Positions 1-7,992 of a stretch of 64,000 nucleotides of DNA are shown here, piece by piece; positions within the stretch are counted from its first letter, which is position 1, and each line of letters starts with the position of its first letter. Location of the stretch: contig NZ_CP107968.1 of the NCBI RefSeq assembly GCF_036084755.1, positions 1 through 64,000 on the forward strand. The letters run 5' to 3'. Both the position numbers and the translations under genes were made by a program. Source of the stretch: Streptomyces sp. NBC_00370. Lineage in GTDB: Bacteria > Actinomycetota > Actinomycetes > Streptomycetales > Streptomycetaceae. The notes under the pieces are model-generated. The model did no database searches and was not told the origin of the DNA. It was given only the letters and a program-made list of their open reading frames with translations.

Positions 1-240
1 CACATCGCTGCGCGATGTGCAAGCGAACCCCCGCGCTGCGCGCGGGGGTTGCGCTCCCGCTCCGCGAGAGCGCTTACGGGTGGCTTCGCCACCCGCGCAA
101 CCCTGGTGCTGCGCACCACGGTTGACAGTCCGTTCGCTTCGCTCTCGGACTGGCGGGACTTCGTCCCGCTACCAGGCTTCCGCTTCGCTCCGGCCTGGTT
201 GGGCGAGTCCGCTTCGCTCCCCCGCCTGACGGCCTTTCCG
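1..240. repeat. Streptomyces telomere palindromes (left replicon end)
   Basis: A dense run of inverted repeats with tiny loops. Bases 1-19 form a hairpin (CACATCG / CGATGTG around GCTGC-type loop bases), followed by a GC-rich hairpin at about 27-50, another near 55-73, and further ones near 128-147, 152-169 and 171-203, several closed by GCTTCGC-like loops. This order and the first palindrome match the archetypal telomere of linear Streptomyces replicons, where 3' overhangs fold and terminal proteins prime end patching. Archetypal telomeres start about 16 bases further out, with CCCGCGGAGCGGGTAC, so the window begins just inside the physical end. Recognised from memory of the telomere consensus. 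Confidence 0.88.
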
Positions 241-391
241 ATTACGTCTCCAGGGTCTTGGGCCCCGCTGACGCGGGCCAGGCTGGCTAGGAGGGGAGGT
301 TGCCTGGTCGTGTCAGTTTCGGCATCTTGCGTACACCGATCTGATGCACATGTATCATTGGCGAAAATGTGGGGCACCCTCACAATCGTCC

Positions 392-430
392 CGGAGATGG
401 TGCCACCCTGTCGCGGTGATACCATCTCCG
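392..430 (-). terminator. Hairpin downstream of small membrane protein gene
   Basis: Ten-base perfect arms (392-401 and 421-430, CGGAGATGGT / ACCATCTCCG) enclose a 19-base loop. It starts seven bases past the stop of the minus-strand gene at 437-595, so a terminator is the simplest reading. No U-tract follows, as is common in Streptomyces. Bases 241-391 hold no recognisable gene. Confidence 0.4.
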
Positions 431-436
431 AGTCCT

Positions 437-595
437 TTACTTTTTCTTGGTCATACGAAAGAAAAGGTATACATCCAAAGCAAGCGAAATTACATCAAAA
501 CAAACTGGAATTGAACCAGAAACACCTACAATATTGAACACCAGTCCTACGACCGTGAAGATTGCGGCAGTAATTGCATAAGACTTGTCAAGCAT
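437..595 (-). CDS. Small two-segment membrane protein, AT-rich, unknown function
   Basis: A 52-residue reading frame from ATG 595 to TAA 437. It starts MLDKSYAITAAIF and ends FFRMTKKK. Two hydrophobic stretches (about residues 7-25 and 31-46) are separated by a Gly/Ser turn, and the tail is basic (TKKK), as expected for a small hairpin membrane protein with a cytoplasmic tail. Codon use is strikingly A/T-rich at third positions (AAT, ATT, TTT, GTA, TAA stop) against the GC-rich surroundings, which suggests transfer from a low-GC source. An AGAGAG purine run precedes the ATG, a TTGACA-type promoter lies about 100 bases upstream, and a hairpin follows the stop. I do not recognise the family. 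Confidence 0.55.
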   Translation of the reverse strand: MLDKSYAITAAIFTVVGLVFNIVGVSGSIPVCFDVISLALDVYLFFRMTKKK

Positions 596-697
596 TTATT
601 TATTTCTCTCTCTCTAATAAATTCCATAATTCAAGCACCTCTTCTTGGGTTCTTGAGCTTGCGAGAGACTCGGTTGTCGCTCGCCCTTACTCTCATT

Positions 698-727
698 ATC
701 TTAAGGTCCAGTTCAGGACGCTGTCAA
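698..727 (-). promoter_or_regulatory. Sigma-70-type promoter for the small membrane protein
   Basis: On the minus strand, perfect TTGACA (complement of 722-727) is followed after 18 bases by TAAGAT (complement of 698-703). Transcription would begin near 690 and leave a leader of about 95 bases before the ATG at 595. The leader is AT-rich and contains CTCTCTCT/GAGAGAGA runs. Confidence 0.5.
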
Positions 728-957
728 CACGCTCTGTAGCGGATAGAACGGCCTCTGTAGCAAATCGAAAAATGTTCTGGGGTGATCGACTGGGGGACAC
801 TTTGAAAGTCGTCTGAGATTTTCTGACGGCGTCCTTGCAGGTGCCTCTCGGTGGGGGCTACATGTAGTTTTGGCGAAACTCGTAACCACCCCAGGTCTCT
901 CCTCAAATGCGCCGTCGTGGCAAGCAGGGGGAGTTTTCCGGCAGGAAGGAAACGGCG
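728..957. other. Intergenic stretch before the terminal helicase
   Basis: No gene seen. A short direct repeat, CTCTGTAGC, occurs at about 733 and 753. The 3' part carries the helicase ribosome binding site, GGAAGGAAA at about 945-953. Confidence 0.4.
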
Positions 958-3684
958 ATGTTTAATACCGGGCACGACCGGATCACTCTTCGGCCACATC
1001 AACTGGACCAAAAGTCGAGCATTCGTAGGTGGACAGGATTCCCTGCAAGATCTACTGCGGGCTCCCGGGGCGCACGGGGCACGATTGTGTCCGCGACCGG
1101 GTCCGGTAAGACGATCACGGCTGCCGCCAGCGCACTGGAATGCTTCCCGAGCGGCCGGATCCTCGTGACGGTCCCGACTCTGGACCTGCTCGTACAAACA
1201 GCCCAGGTATGGCGGTGGGTGGGGCACCGCTCTCCCATGGCCGCTGTGTGCTCGCTGGAGAACGACACGGTCCTGAACGAGCTCGGAGTGCGCACCACTA
1301 CCAACCCGATCCAGCTCGCACTGTGGGCAGGATCGGGACCAGTGGTCGTGTTCGCCACGTACGCCTCGCTCGTGGACCGCGAAGACCCCGATGCATCACT
1401 GGGTCAGCAGAGGGTTCGCGGGCCGCTGGAGACCGCCCTGGCGGGCGGGGAGCGGCTGTACGGGCAGCGGATGGCCGGCTTCGACCTCGCAGTCGTGGAT
1501 GAGGCCCACGGAACCGCCGGTGATCTTGGGCGGCCGTGGGCAGCAATTCACGACAACACCCGCATCCCGGCGGACTTCCGGCTCTACCTCACCGCCACCC
1601 CACGCATCCTCGCCGCACCCCGGCCGCAGAGAGGCAAGGACGGCCAGCCGCTGGAGATCGCGACCATGGCCGACGACACGGAGGGCACGTACGGCGCATG
1701 GCTGGCCGAACTCGGCCTGAGCGAGGCGATCGAGCGCGAGATCCTCGCCGGGTTCGAGATCGACGTCCTGGAGATCCGCGACCCCTCCCCCGTTCTCGGG
1801 GAGTCGGAAGAGGCCCGGCGCGGCCGGCGCCTGGCGCTGTTGCAGACCGCACTCCTGGAGCACGCGGCCGCGCGGAACCTGAAAACAATCATGACGTTCC
1901 ACCAGAGAGTTGAAGAGGCGGCCGCGTTCTCGGAGAAGCTGCCTCAGACGGCCGCGGAGCTGTACGTCACCGAGGCGTCCGACGACGACCTGACGAAAGC
2001 GGAGGCGCTCCCTGCGTCGTCGATCGACGCGGAACTGTACGAACTAGAAGCCGGCCGGCACGTGCCCCCGGAGCGGGTGTGGTCCGCGTGGCTGTGCGGC
2101 GACCACCTCGTGTCCGAACGCCGGGAGACGATCCGCCAGTTCGCCAACGGCATCGACGCCAACGGCAAGCGGGTGCACCGGGCGTTCCTCGCGTCGGTTC
2201 GAGTCCTGGGCGAGGGCGTCGACATCGTCGGCGAGCGAGGTGTGGAGGCCATCTGTTTCGCCGACACCCGTGGGTCCCAGGTGGAGATCGTGCAGAACAT
2301 CGGCCGGGCGCTCCGGCCCAACCCGGACGGCACGCAGAAGACCGCCAGGATCATCGTGCCCGTCTTCCTCGAGCCCGACGAAGACCCCACCGACATGGTC
2401 GCCAGTGCCGCGTATGCACCCCTTGTAGCTGTATTGAACGGGCTGCGCAGTCATGATGAACGCCTTGTCGAGCAGCTCGCCTCCCGTGCCCTGTCCCGTA
2501 GCAGCCGGCAGCGCACGGCGCACCTGAAGCGGGACTCGGACGGACAGGTCGTCGGCGTCGCCGGGGAGGGCGACGGCGAGGACCAGGAGCAGGACGACAC
2601 TCAGGCTGCTGCCGAGTCGGCGCTGCTGCACTTCTCCAGCCCCCGCGACGCGGCGACCATCGCGGCTTTTCTGCGCACCCGGGTCTACCGGCCGGAGTCT
2701 CTGGTGTGGCTGGAGGGCTACCAGGCACTCCTGCGCTGGCGTGCACAGAACGAGATCACCGGGCTTCACGCCGTCCCCTACGACACCGAGACCCAGGTCG
2801 GCGTGACGAAGAATTTCCCGCTCGGCAGATGGGTGCACACACAGCGCAAGGCGCTGCGGGCCGGGGAGCTCGAGGCGCGGCGCAAGGAACTGCTGGACGC
2901 CCCGGAAGCCGGCATGGTTTGGGAGCCGGGCGACGAAGCTTGGGAGAACAAACTGGCCGCGCTGCGGTCCTACCGGCGGGCCATGGGACACCTTGCCCCC
3001 CGTCAGGACGCCGTCTGGGGCGAGCGCGGGAGTGACGGTGGGAGTGAGAGCGCGGGTGAGGTGGGGGTACCGGTAGGGCAGCACCTGGCGAACCTCCGCC
3101 GCAAAGGCGGCCTCGGAAAGGACCCGGAGCGGGCAGCGGCGCGCGCGGAGCAGCTGGCGGCGATCGACCCGGACTGGTGCTGCCCCTGGCCGCTGGACTG
3201 GCAACGCCACTATCGGGTCCTCGCGGATCTGGTCGACGCCGACGGTGTCCTGCCGGCTATCGAGCCGGGCGTGCGCTTCGAGGGCGACGACCTCGGACGC
3301 TGGCTCGCCCGACAGGAAAAGCCGGGCACCTGGGCCCAGTTGTCGACCGAGCAGCAGGAACGACTGACCGGCCTGGGCGTGAGGCCCGCCCAGGCGCCGC
3401 CTCCCGCACCGACAGGCACCTCTGCTGCCAAAGGGTCGGGCAAGGGCCAGAGCAAGGCGCAGGCTGCGTTCCAGCGGGGTCTGGCAGCCCTTGCCCAGTG
3501 GGTCGAACGGGAGGGCAGGCGGCCCGTACCCCGCGGAACCGTCCTGGAGATCACGGTCGACGGCGAGACGGAACCGGTGCCCGTACGACTGGGCGTATTT
3601 CTGAGCAACGCCAAACAGAGACGGGACAAACTCACCGCCGAACAGCTCGCCGCCCTCGCCGAACTCGGCATGGACTGGGCGTGA
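958..3684 (+). CDS. ttrA: Telomere-proximal DEAH-type helicase, TtrA-like
   Basis: A 908-residue superfamily 2 helicase starting MFNTGHDRITLRPHQ. ATG 958 is preferred over ATG 907, 17 codons upstream, because GGAAGG lies just before it. Visible motifs are a Q-like LRPHQ near the N terminus, Walker A ATGSGKT, Walker B/motif II VVDEAH, motif III-like YLTATPR, and motif VI-like QNIGRALRP. The C-terminal third has repeated W-x-x-x-Y-x-x-L blocks typical of helicase-associated domains. Genes of this type sit as the first large gene at Streptomyces chromosome and plasmid ends; TtrA has been linked to conjugal transfer. Position next to the telomere supports the symbol, but the name is by resemblance. 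Two hairpins follow the stop. Confidence 0.8.
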   Translation: MFNTGHDRITLRPHQLDQKSSIRRWTGFPARSTAGSRGARGTIVSATGSGKTITAAASALECFPSGRILVTVPTLDLLVQTAQVWRWVGHRSPMAAVCSLENDTVLNELGVRTTTNPIQLALWAGSGPVVVFATYASLVDREDPDASLGQQRVRGPLETALAGGERLYGQRMAGFDLAVVDEAHGTAGDLGRPWAAIHDNTRIPADFRLYLTATPRILAAPRPQRGKDGQPLEIATMADDTEGTYGAWLAELGLSEAIEREILAGFEIDVLEIRDPSPVLGESEEARRGRRLALLQTALLEHAAARNLKTIMTFHQRVEEAAAFSEKLPQTAAELYVTEASDDDLTKAEALPASSIDAELYELEAGRHVPPERVWSAWLCGDHLVSERRETIRQFANGIDANGKRVHRAFLASVRVLGEGVDIVGERGVEAICFADTRGSQVEIVQNIGRALRPNPDGTQKTARIIVPVFLEPDEDPTDMVASAAYAPLVAVLNGLRSHDERLVEQLASRALSRSSRQRTAHLKRDSDGQVVGVAGEGDGEDQEQDDTQAAAESALLHFSSPRDAATIAAFLRTRVYRPESLVWLEGYQALLRWRAQNEITGLHAVPYDTETQVGVTKNFPLGRWVHTQRKALRAGELEARRKELLDAPEAGMVWEPGDEAWENKLAALRSYRRAMGHLAPRQDAVWGERGSDGGSESAGEVGVPVGQHLANLRRKGGLGKDPERAAARAEQLAAIDPDWCCPWPLDWQRHYRVLADLVDADGVLPAIEPGVRFEGDDLGRWLARQEKPGTWAQLSTEQQERLTGLGVRPAQAPPPAPTGTSAAKGSGKGQSKAQAAFQRGLAALAQWVEREGRRPVPRGTVLEITVDGETEPVPVRLGVFLSNAKQRRDKLTAEQLAALAELGMDWA

Positions 3685-3733
3685 CGCTGCTCGCCGTTGG
3701 TCGTTGGACCTGGCGTCAGGCGAAGTGCATGAC

Positions 3734-3798
3734 GCCCCGGACGACGGCGTCCGGGGCTCCGTGCTGCCGGCGCAAACGTGTGGCCCACTGGGCCACAC
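3734..3798 (+). terminator. Two hairpins after the terminal helicase
   Basis: First hairpin: 3734-3743 pairs perfectly with 3748-3757 around a four-base loop. Second: GTGTGGCCCA (3778-3787) pairs with TGGGCCACAC (3789-3798) across one base and is followed by TTTTCCC, a reasonable intrinsic terminator. Confidence 0.6.
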
Positions 3799-4574
3799 TT
3801 TTCCCACCGCCCCGCTGCTGCCGGGGATCGGCGCCCGGCGACGGCGCGGCGGCCCCGCCGCCGCGCAACAACGCTGTGCGGCCCGGTTCCCGGCAGCGGT
3901 TCGCCCCGCCCACCCCGCCCTTCTCTTCCTCTACTCACACAGGTACATGGGCACAAGCGGCCGCAACGGGAATGTCAGCACCCCGACCACACCCAGAACA
4001 CGTGCTGACCTCCGCGGACATCCAGAGAGCACGCAGCGGCGCGCAACTCCCAGCGCAACCCCTCGTGCAACTTCAAGCCGCAACACCTTGGCGCAACTTC
4101 CAGCGCAACCTCGTGCACAACAGGAAAGCCGCAGACGGTCTGCCTCTCGGCGACGCGAGAATCATGGCGGGCCGACGTCCTGGACAGCGGATGGCGGGGG
4201 GTGCGCGGCTTCGACCACGCCCCCGCCCCCCTGACCATGCCCCACCGTTTCGTCGCCGGCTCAGCGCGGCGGCTCGCCCCAGGGGAGCCCCAGCGGCGAG
4301 CGGCTTCGTTCCCCGGCCGCGCCCGCCAACCACATCCCTCCCTCTCCTCAACTCACAGAGGAAAAAAGCGGTCGCTACGGGGGAAGTCTGCGACCTCACC
4401 ACAGAAAACCGTGTGGTGACCTGCGGGAATGCAGGACCGGCCGGTCGCGGGGTGCAACGCATGATGAAACCGGTGGTGCACCGCATGGTGCAACCCGCTG
4501 CCGCAGGTCGGCCAGGGGCCCGGGGCAGCCTCAGCTAGGGCATGTCTCCCCGATCAAGGCGGTCGAAGAGTGCA
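3799..4574. other. Non-coding stretch with GCAAC-rich short repeats
   Basis: Frames open across this stretch look like shadows. At 4035-4125 the units GCGCAACT, CCAGCGCAAC and TCGTGCA recur several times, and at 4450-4500 GTGCAACGCATGATG is followed by the near copy GTGCACCGCATGGTG. An 8-bp inverted repeat, TCACCACA/TGTGGTGA, lies at 4396-4419. Whether these are iterons or binding sites cannot be told from sequence. Confidence 0.35.
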
Positions 4575-4636
4575 CATGACTGTAGATCTAGTCAGCTAAA
4601 ACTTGCAAGTTTTAGCTGACTAGATCTACAGTCATG
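4575..4636 (+). promoter_or_regulatory. Perfect 62-bp palindrome, probable MarR operator/promoter
   Basis: Bases 4575-4605 are the exact reverse complement of 4606-4636, with no spacer and the dyad centre inside ACTTGCAAGT. It ends two bases before the ATG of the MarR-family gene. The AT-rich core (CTAAAACTTGCAAGTTTTAG) resembles MarR-type operators. With no room for a ribosome binding site outside the palindrome, the mRNA is either nearly leaderless or has its leader inside the palindrome. A second regulator dimer could bind the outer AGATCT-containing arms. Confidence 0.65.
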
Positions 4637-4638
4637 AC

Positions 4639-5079
4639 ATGACTTCAGGGACTTCGCTGGACGCGGTCCGGGCCTCCAGTGAGTTGCGTAGCCTGGTCGG
4701 TCGTCTGCGGCGCCGGTTGCGTGAGTTGCGCTCGGCCGAGGACATCGCGCCCGGCCTGCTGTCGGTGATGCTGCGCCTGGAAAGGGAAGGCCCGACTACG
4801 GCGTCGGCCCTGGCGGCTGCGGAGAAGATCCGCACTCAGTCAATGGCGACGAAGCTGTCGGCGCTGGAGGAGCAGGGTCTGATCGAGCGTCGGCCGCATC
4901 CTACGGACGGGCGCCGTCGGGTCATCGATCTGACCGAGACGGGCCGCCAACAGGTTGAGGGGGACCGATCTGCGCGCCGCGAGTGGCTGGCCGAGGCCCT
5001 CCAGGACCGCTACAGCGACGAGGAGCGCACCCGCCTGCGCGAGGCATTCGCCCTCCTTGACCGCCTCTTCGAGGACTGA
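4639..5079 (+). CDS. MarR-family transcriptional regulator
   Basis: 146 residues. A winged-helix core spans about residues 35-110: a recognition-helix region around EKIRTQSMATKLSALEEQGLIERR, then the wing motif HPTDGRRRVIDLTETG, both diagnostic of MarR. Flanking helices at both ends would form the dimer interface. The start at 4639 sits against the 62-bp palindrome, implying autoregulation. The MFS gene begins 39 bases downstream on the same strand, preceded by AAAGGAGG, so the regulator and exporter are likely co-transcribed and derepressed by an exported ligand. MarR proteins bind DNA as dimers and release it on binding small phenolic or drug-like molecules; the ligand here is unknown. Confidence 0.85.
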   Translation: MTSGTSLDAVRASSELRSLVGRLRRRLRELRSAEDIAPGLLSVMLRLEREGPTTASALAAAEKIRTQSMATKLSALEEQGLIERRPHPTDGRRRVIDLTETGRQQVEGDRSARREWLAEALQDRYSDEERTRLREAFALLDRLFED

Positions 5080-5117
5080 ATACGCCCCTTCTTCAGGAAA
5101 GGAGGCGGCCCCTATAC

Positions 5118-6512
5118 ATGTCTGCCCCCGCCACCACTCCCCCCAGGGCTGATCAGGCTCGTTTCAACCGTCGTCTGTACGCGCCCCTGGTGCTCGGCTC
5201 AGTCCTGAATCCGATCACGTCGACGATGATCGCCGTGACGCTGGCGCCGATCGGCCGCTACTTCGGTGTCGGCCCATCAGCCACGGCCTGGCTGGTATCC
5301 GGCCTGTACCTGGCCACCTCGATCGGCCAGCCTGTCGTGGGCCGCCTGGTCGACACTTTCGGGGCTCGCCGCGTCTTCTTGATCGCGACCTCGCTCGCTG
5401 GCCTGGCCGGACTGCTGGGCGCATTCGCTCCGAACCTCGGCATGCTGATCGCCGTCCGCATCGTCCTGGGCCTGGCCACGTGCGCGGGCTATCCGGCCTC
5501 CATGCACCTGATCCGCTACGAGGCCGACCGCAAGGGCCTGGAAACCCCCGCCGCAGCACTTTCCGTGTTGTCCCTCGCGGGGCAGACCACCGTCGTGCTG
5601 GGCCCCACCATCGGTGGACTCCTGGTCGGCCTGGGCGGCTGGCGTGCGGTCTTCGCCATCAACGTCCCCCTGGCACTGGCCTGCCTCATCCTGGGCGCGC
5701 TCATCTTGCCCAAGGAGAACACCACCCGCAGCAGGGCGCTGGACCTCGATCTCGTCGGCATCGCCAGCTTCGCCGTCACCGTCGTGACCCTCCTGTGGTT
5801 CTTCGTCGAGCCCAGCACCAGTCGCGCCTACCTGCCGGCAGTTGCCGCCGTCGCCGCGACCGCGTTTACCCTCCGGGAGCTGCGCGCGCACGATCCGTTC
5901 ATCGACGTGCGGCTGCTCCACGCCACCCCGGGCTTGTCACTCGTCTACGCCCGCGCGCTGATCTCCGGCATCTTCCAGTACTCGTTCCTGTACGGGTTCA
6001 CCCAGTGGCTCCAGGAAGGCGCGCAGCTGTCCGCCTCCCACGCCGGGCTGCTGCTGATGCCCATGTCCGTCCTCGCCCTGGCACTGACGCTGCTCACCGG
6101 CAGGTCCCCACAGATCCGCGGCAAGCTCGCTGTCGGCGGCGTCACCCAACTGGTGGCCGCGGGGCTGATGCTGCTGTGCGGACCTGACAGCTCGATCTGG
6201 CTTCTCATCGTGGTCTCCCTCGCCGTCGGCATACCCAACGGCCTGATCAACCTCGCCAACCAGAACGCCCTTTACCAGACCGCACCCGCCGACCGCACCG
6301 CCAGCTCCGCCGGACTGCTGCGCACCTTCCTCTACTTCGGCGCCATCATCTCCTCCGCCGCCAACGGAGCCCTGCTCGGCGACAGGGCCTCCACCACCGG
6401 CATGCACGACATCGCCCTGGTCCTGTTGACATTGGCCGTCGTCTTCGCCGCGCTTACCTTGCTCGACCCCAACCTGCGAAAGCCCCACGCCCGAAAGGCC
6501 CCCACCGCATGA
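5118..6512 (+). CDS. MFS drug exporter (DHA2/EmrB-like)
   Basis: 464 residues with 12 or more hydrophobic segments. The first loop has the MFS motif A pattern (VVGRLVDTFGARRV, about residues 74-87) and the fifth segment region has a motif-C-like Gly/Pro-rich stretch (VVLGPTIGGLLVGLGGWRAVF). The family exports small hydrophobic compounds by proton antiport. A strong AAAGGAGG ribosome binding site precedes ATG 5118. The stop overlaps the ATG of the following hydrolase by four bases (ATGA), so the two are translationally coupled. Regulation by the MarR protein upstream is inferred from synteny and the palindrome. The substrate cannot be deduced. Confidence 0.82.
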   Translation: MSAPATTPPRADQARFNRRLYAPLVLGSVLNPITSTMIAVTLAPIGRYFGVGPSATAWLVSGLYLATSIGQPVVGRLVDTFGARRVFLIATSLAGLAGLLGAFAPNLGMLIAVRIVLGLATCAGYPASMHLIRYEADRKGLETPAAALSVLSLAGQTTVVLGPTIGGLLVGLGGWRAVFAINVPLALACLILGALILPKENTTRSRALDLDLVGIASFAVTVVTLLWFFVEPSTSRAYLPAVAAVAATAFTLRELRAHDPFIDVRLLHATPGLSLVYARALISGIFQYSFLYGFTQWLQEGAQLSASHAGLLLMPMSVLALALTLLTGRSPQIRGKLAVGGVTQLVAAGLMLLCGPDSSIWLLIVVSLAVGIPNGLINLANQNALYQTAPADRTASSAGLLRTFLYFGAIISSAANGALLGDRASTTGMHDIALVLLTLAVVFAALTLLDPNLRKPHARKAPTA

Positions 6513-7069
6513 GCCTCACCACCCTCGATGCCCGCGCCGCCCTGGTCGTCATCGACCTCCAGCAGCTCGTCATGAGCATCGGCACCCAGCCCCATACGAC
6601 CGGCGAAGTCCTGGCCCGCACCACACACGTAGCCGATGCCTTCCGCGCCCGCGAACTGCCCGTCATCCTCGTACGCACCACCGGCCAGCCCCACGGACGC
6701 ACCGAGCACAACCGCAACCAAAACAGCCACGGCACCCCACCCGAAGGATGGGACACTCTGGACGCGGCCCTCACTGCGGATGCCCACCACCTCATCACCA
6801 AGCAGTCCTGGGACGCCTTCGCCGAGACCGGCCTACACACGCTCCTGCGCGATCTCGGCATCACCCAGCTCGTATTCACTGGCATAGCCACCACGATGGG
6901 CGTGGAATCAACCGCACGCACCGCCCACGCCCACGGCTACCACGTCAGCCTGATCACCGACGCCATGGCCGACCGCGACGCCGCCCACCATGACCACAGC
7001 CTCACCCACGTCTTCCCCCACCTGGGCGAAACCGGCACCACGGCCGAGCTCCTAGCCCAACTGCCCTGA
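6509..7069 (+). CDS. Isochorismatase-fold hydrolase lacking the catalytic Cys
   Basis: 186 residues, overlapping the MFS gene by ATGA. The isochorismatase/cysteine-hydrolase fold is shown by the first strand ALVVIDLQ (Asp16), the K98 region ITKQSWDAF, and the cis-peptide/nucleophile strand TGIATTMGVESTARTA. In amidase members the nucleophile Cys occupies the position held here by Gly131. EntB/PhzD-type isochorismatases also work without that Cys using the Asp-Lys pair, so vinyl-ether or aryl-malonamate-like chemistry is more likely than amidase chemistry, though loss of activity is possible. Co-transcription with an exporter suggests joint detoxification. Confidence 0.78.
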   Translation: MSLTTLDARAALVVIDLQQLVMSIGTQPHTTGEVLARTTHVADAFRARELPVILVRTTGQPHGRTEHNRNQNSHGTPPEGWDTLDAALTADAHHLITKQSWDAFAETGLHTLLRDLGITQLVFTGIATTMGVESTARTAHAHGYHVSLITDAMADRDAAHHDHSLTHVFPHLGETGTTAELLAQLP

Positions 7070-7141
7070 CCCGCCCCATCACCTGATCGTTTCCCTCCGC
7101 CGAGCTGTCCGCGCCGTGAGAGCGGGCACGCCGATACCCGC

Positions 7142-7330
7142 TCATGAAACGCATACATCACTCACCACCAGCGCCGCCGCCCCACTCACCCTGGCGGACA
7201 CCACAGGCCCTCCCACGAGCAGCTGCGCCAGGAAATCGGCGGTGAAATGGCGGGCCGCCGCGATCATCCCGGGTTCCCCATCGAGAGCTAGGCCCGCCTG
7301 ATGCACAGGGACAGGATGAAGGTCGGGCAC
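7142..7330 (-). pseudogene. Remnant of ATP-binding (HATPase/anti-sigma-like) regulator
   Basis: The minus-strand translation contains LALDGEPGMIAAARHFTADF and later VSARVSGAAALVVSDV. This matches the N-terminal half of the short Streptomyces ATP-binding regulators related to RsbW/SpoIIAB, where the next motif would be SELVTNA. Here the frame stops right after VVSDVCVS, before the Asn of the ATP site, and the rest is missing. I read it as a truncated relic; a short independent protein is unlikely. Confidence 0.45.
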
Positions 7331-7539
7331 TGTCCCTCGGGCTCCTCCACCGGCATCTGCTCCACGAATCCTGTCCGCCCCCTGGACCCCCGGTCAGTAC
7401 GGGACAGCGTGCGAACAGCTACTCGCATACCCATCCCCACCGCCCCCAGGCCCCGCCACCCCTTGGCGGAACATCCGCCTCCGTCCCACCCCACCATGCC
7501 AGCTCCGGGCTCTGCGCCACAGGTCACCCGATTGACGCG

Positions 7540-7770
7540 GGTGGCGCCTCGGCTCCTCGCGCTGCGCGTCCAGGAGGTCTTGAGGGATGTCGTTCGTCGC
7601 CACACCCGGATAGTATGTCTGTTCGAATATGGGCTTGGCCTACTCGCCGGGCAGGTGCCCGTGCTTGGTCGCGTAGGCGTCGGTTATGCCCTCCACCCGC
7701 CGCGACGATCCGCTCGCGGCGAGTGGGCGACCAGCTGATCAGCTCGGAGTTGACGCCGGCTATCTCCCTC
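7540..7770 (-). pseudogene. Frameshifted remnant of a TrwC/MobF-type relaxase
   Basis: Minus-strand pieces read AGVNSELISWSPTRRERIVAA (about 7760-7698), then in another frame VEGITDAYATKHGHLPGE, a TAG stop, and AKPIFEQTYYPGVATND (down to about 7580). The VN-E-L-I-W-R-R and YATKHGHLPGE patterns resemble the linker after the catalytic core of actinobacterial MobF relaxases. One frameshift and one stop within 200 bases show decay. It marks a former conjugative element. Identification is from pattern memory only. Confidence 0.4.
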
Positions 7771-7918
7771 CTCTTGTCCCCCAGCACCCTGGTAGTCGAC
7801 CAGTTCCCGCCCACGCGGGGAAGGTCTCGACATGGCCGTGCGGTGCTCGACGGCGCAGGATTCGCTCTCACCCGTCCCTGGTGTGCCACGACTGCGCAGG
7901 CTCGTCCGCGGTCTCGGG

Positions 7919-7963
7919 TTGCTATGTAGGATTCTCCCGACTATAAATCGTAAGTAAGTTGCT
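7919..7963 (+). promoter_or_regulatory. Promoter and operator-like 11-mer for the TetR gene
   Basis: TTGCTA (7919-7924), 17 bases, TATAAA (7942-7947) give a good promoter. Just downstream, AGTAAGTTGCT (7953-7963) differs at one base from the perfect palindrome AGTAACTTACT (reverse complement AGTAAGTTACT) at 10815-10825 in front of the DHA2 exporter. Both lie where a bound repressor would block transcription. Confidence 0.5.
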
Positions 7964-7992
7964 TTTTGCCTCGCTTGCAATAAGGTATTGGT

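Noticed and set aside
437..595. Possible tRNA or small RNA in the AT-rich pocket
   Set aside because: No cloverleaf could be drawn; the minus strand gives a clean membrane-protein frame with promoter and terminator.
2044..3807. Long minus-strand frame opposite the helicase
   Set aside because: Shadow of the GC-rich plus-strand gene; no motifs or ribosome binding site, and the helicase motifs are unambiguous.
4035..4125. GCAAC-type repeats as a replication origin
   Set aside because: No Rep gene, DnaA boxes or regular iteron spacing nearby; origins of linear Streptomyces replicons are usually internal.
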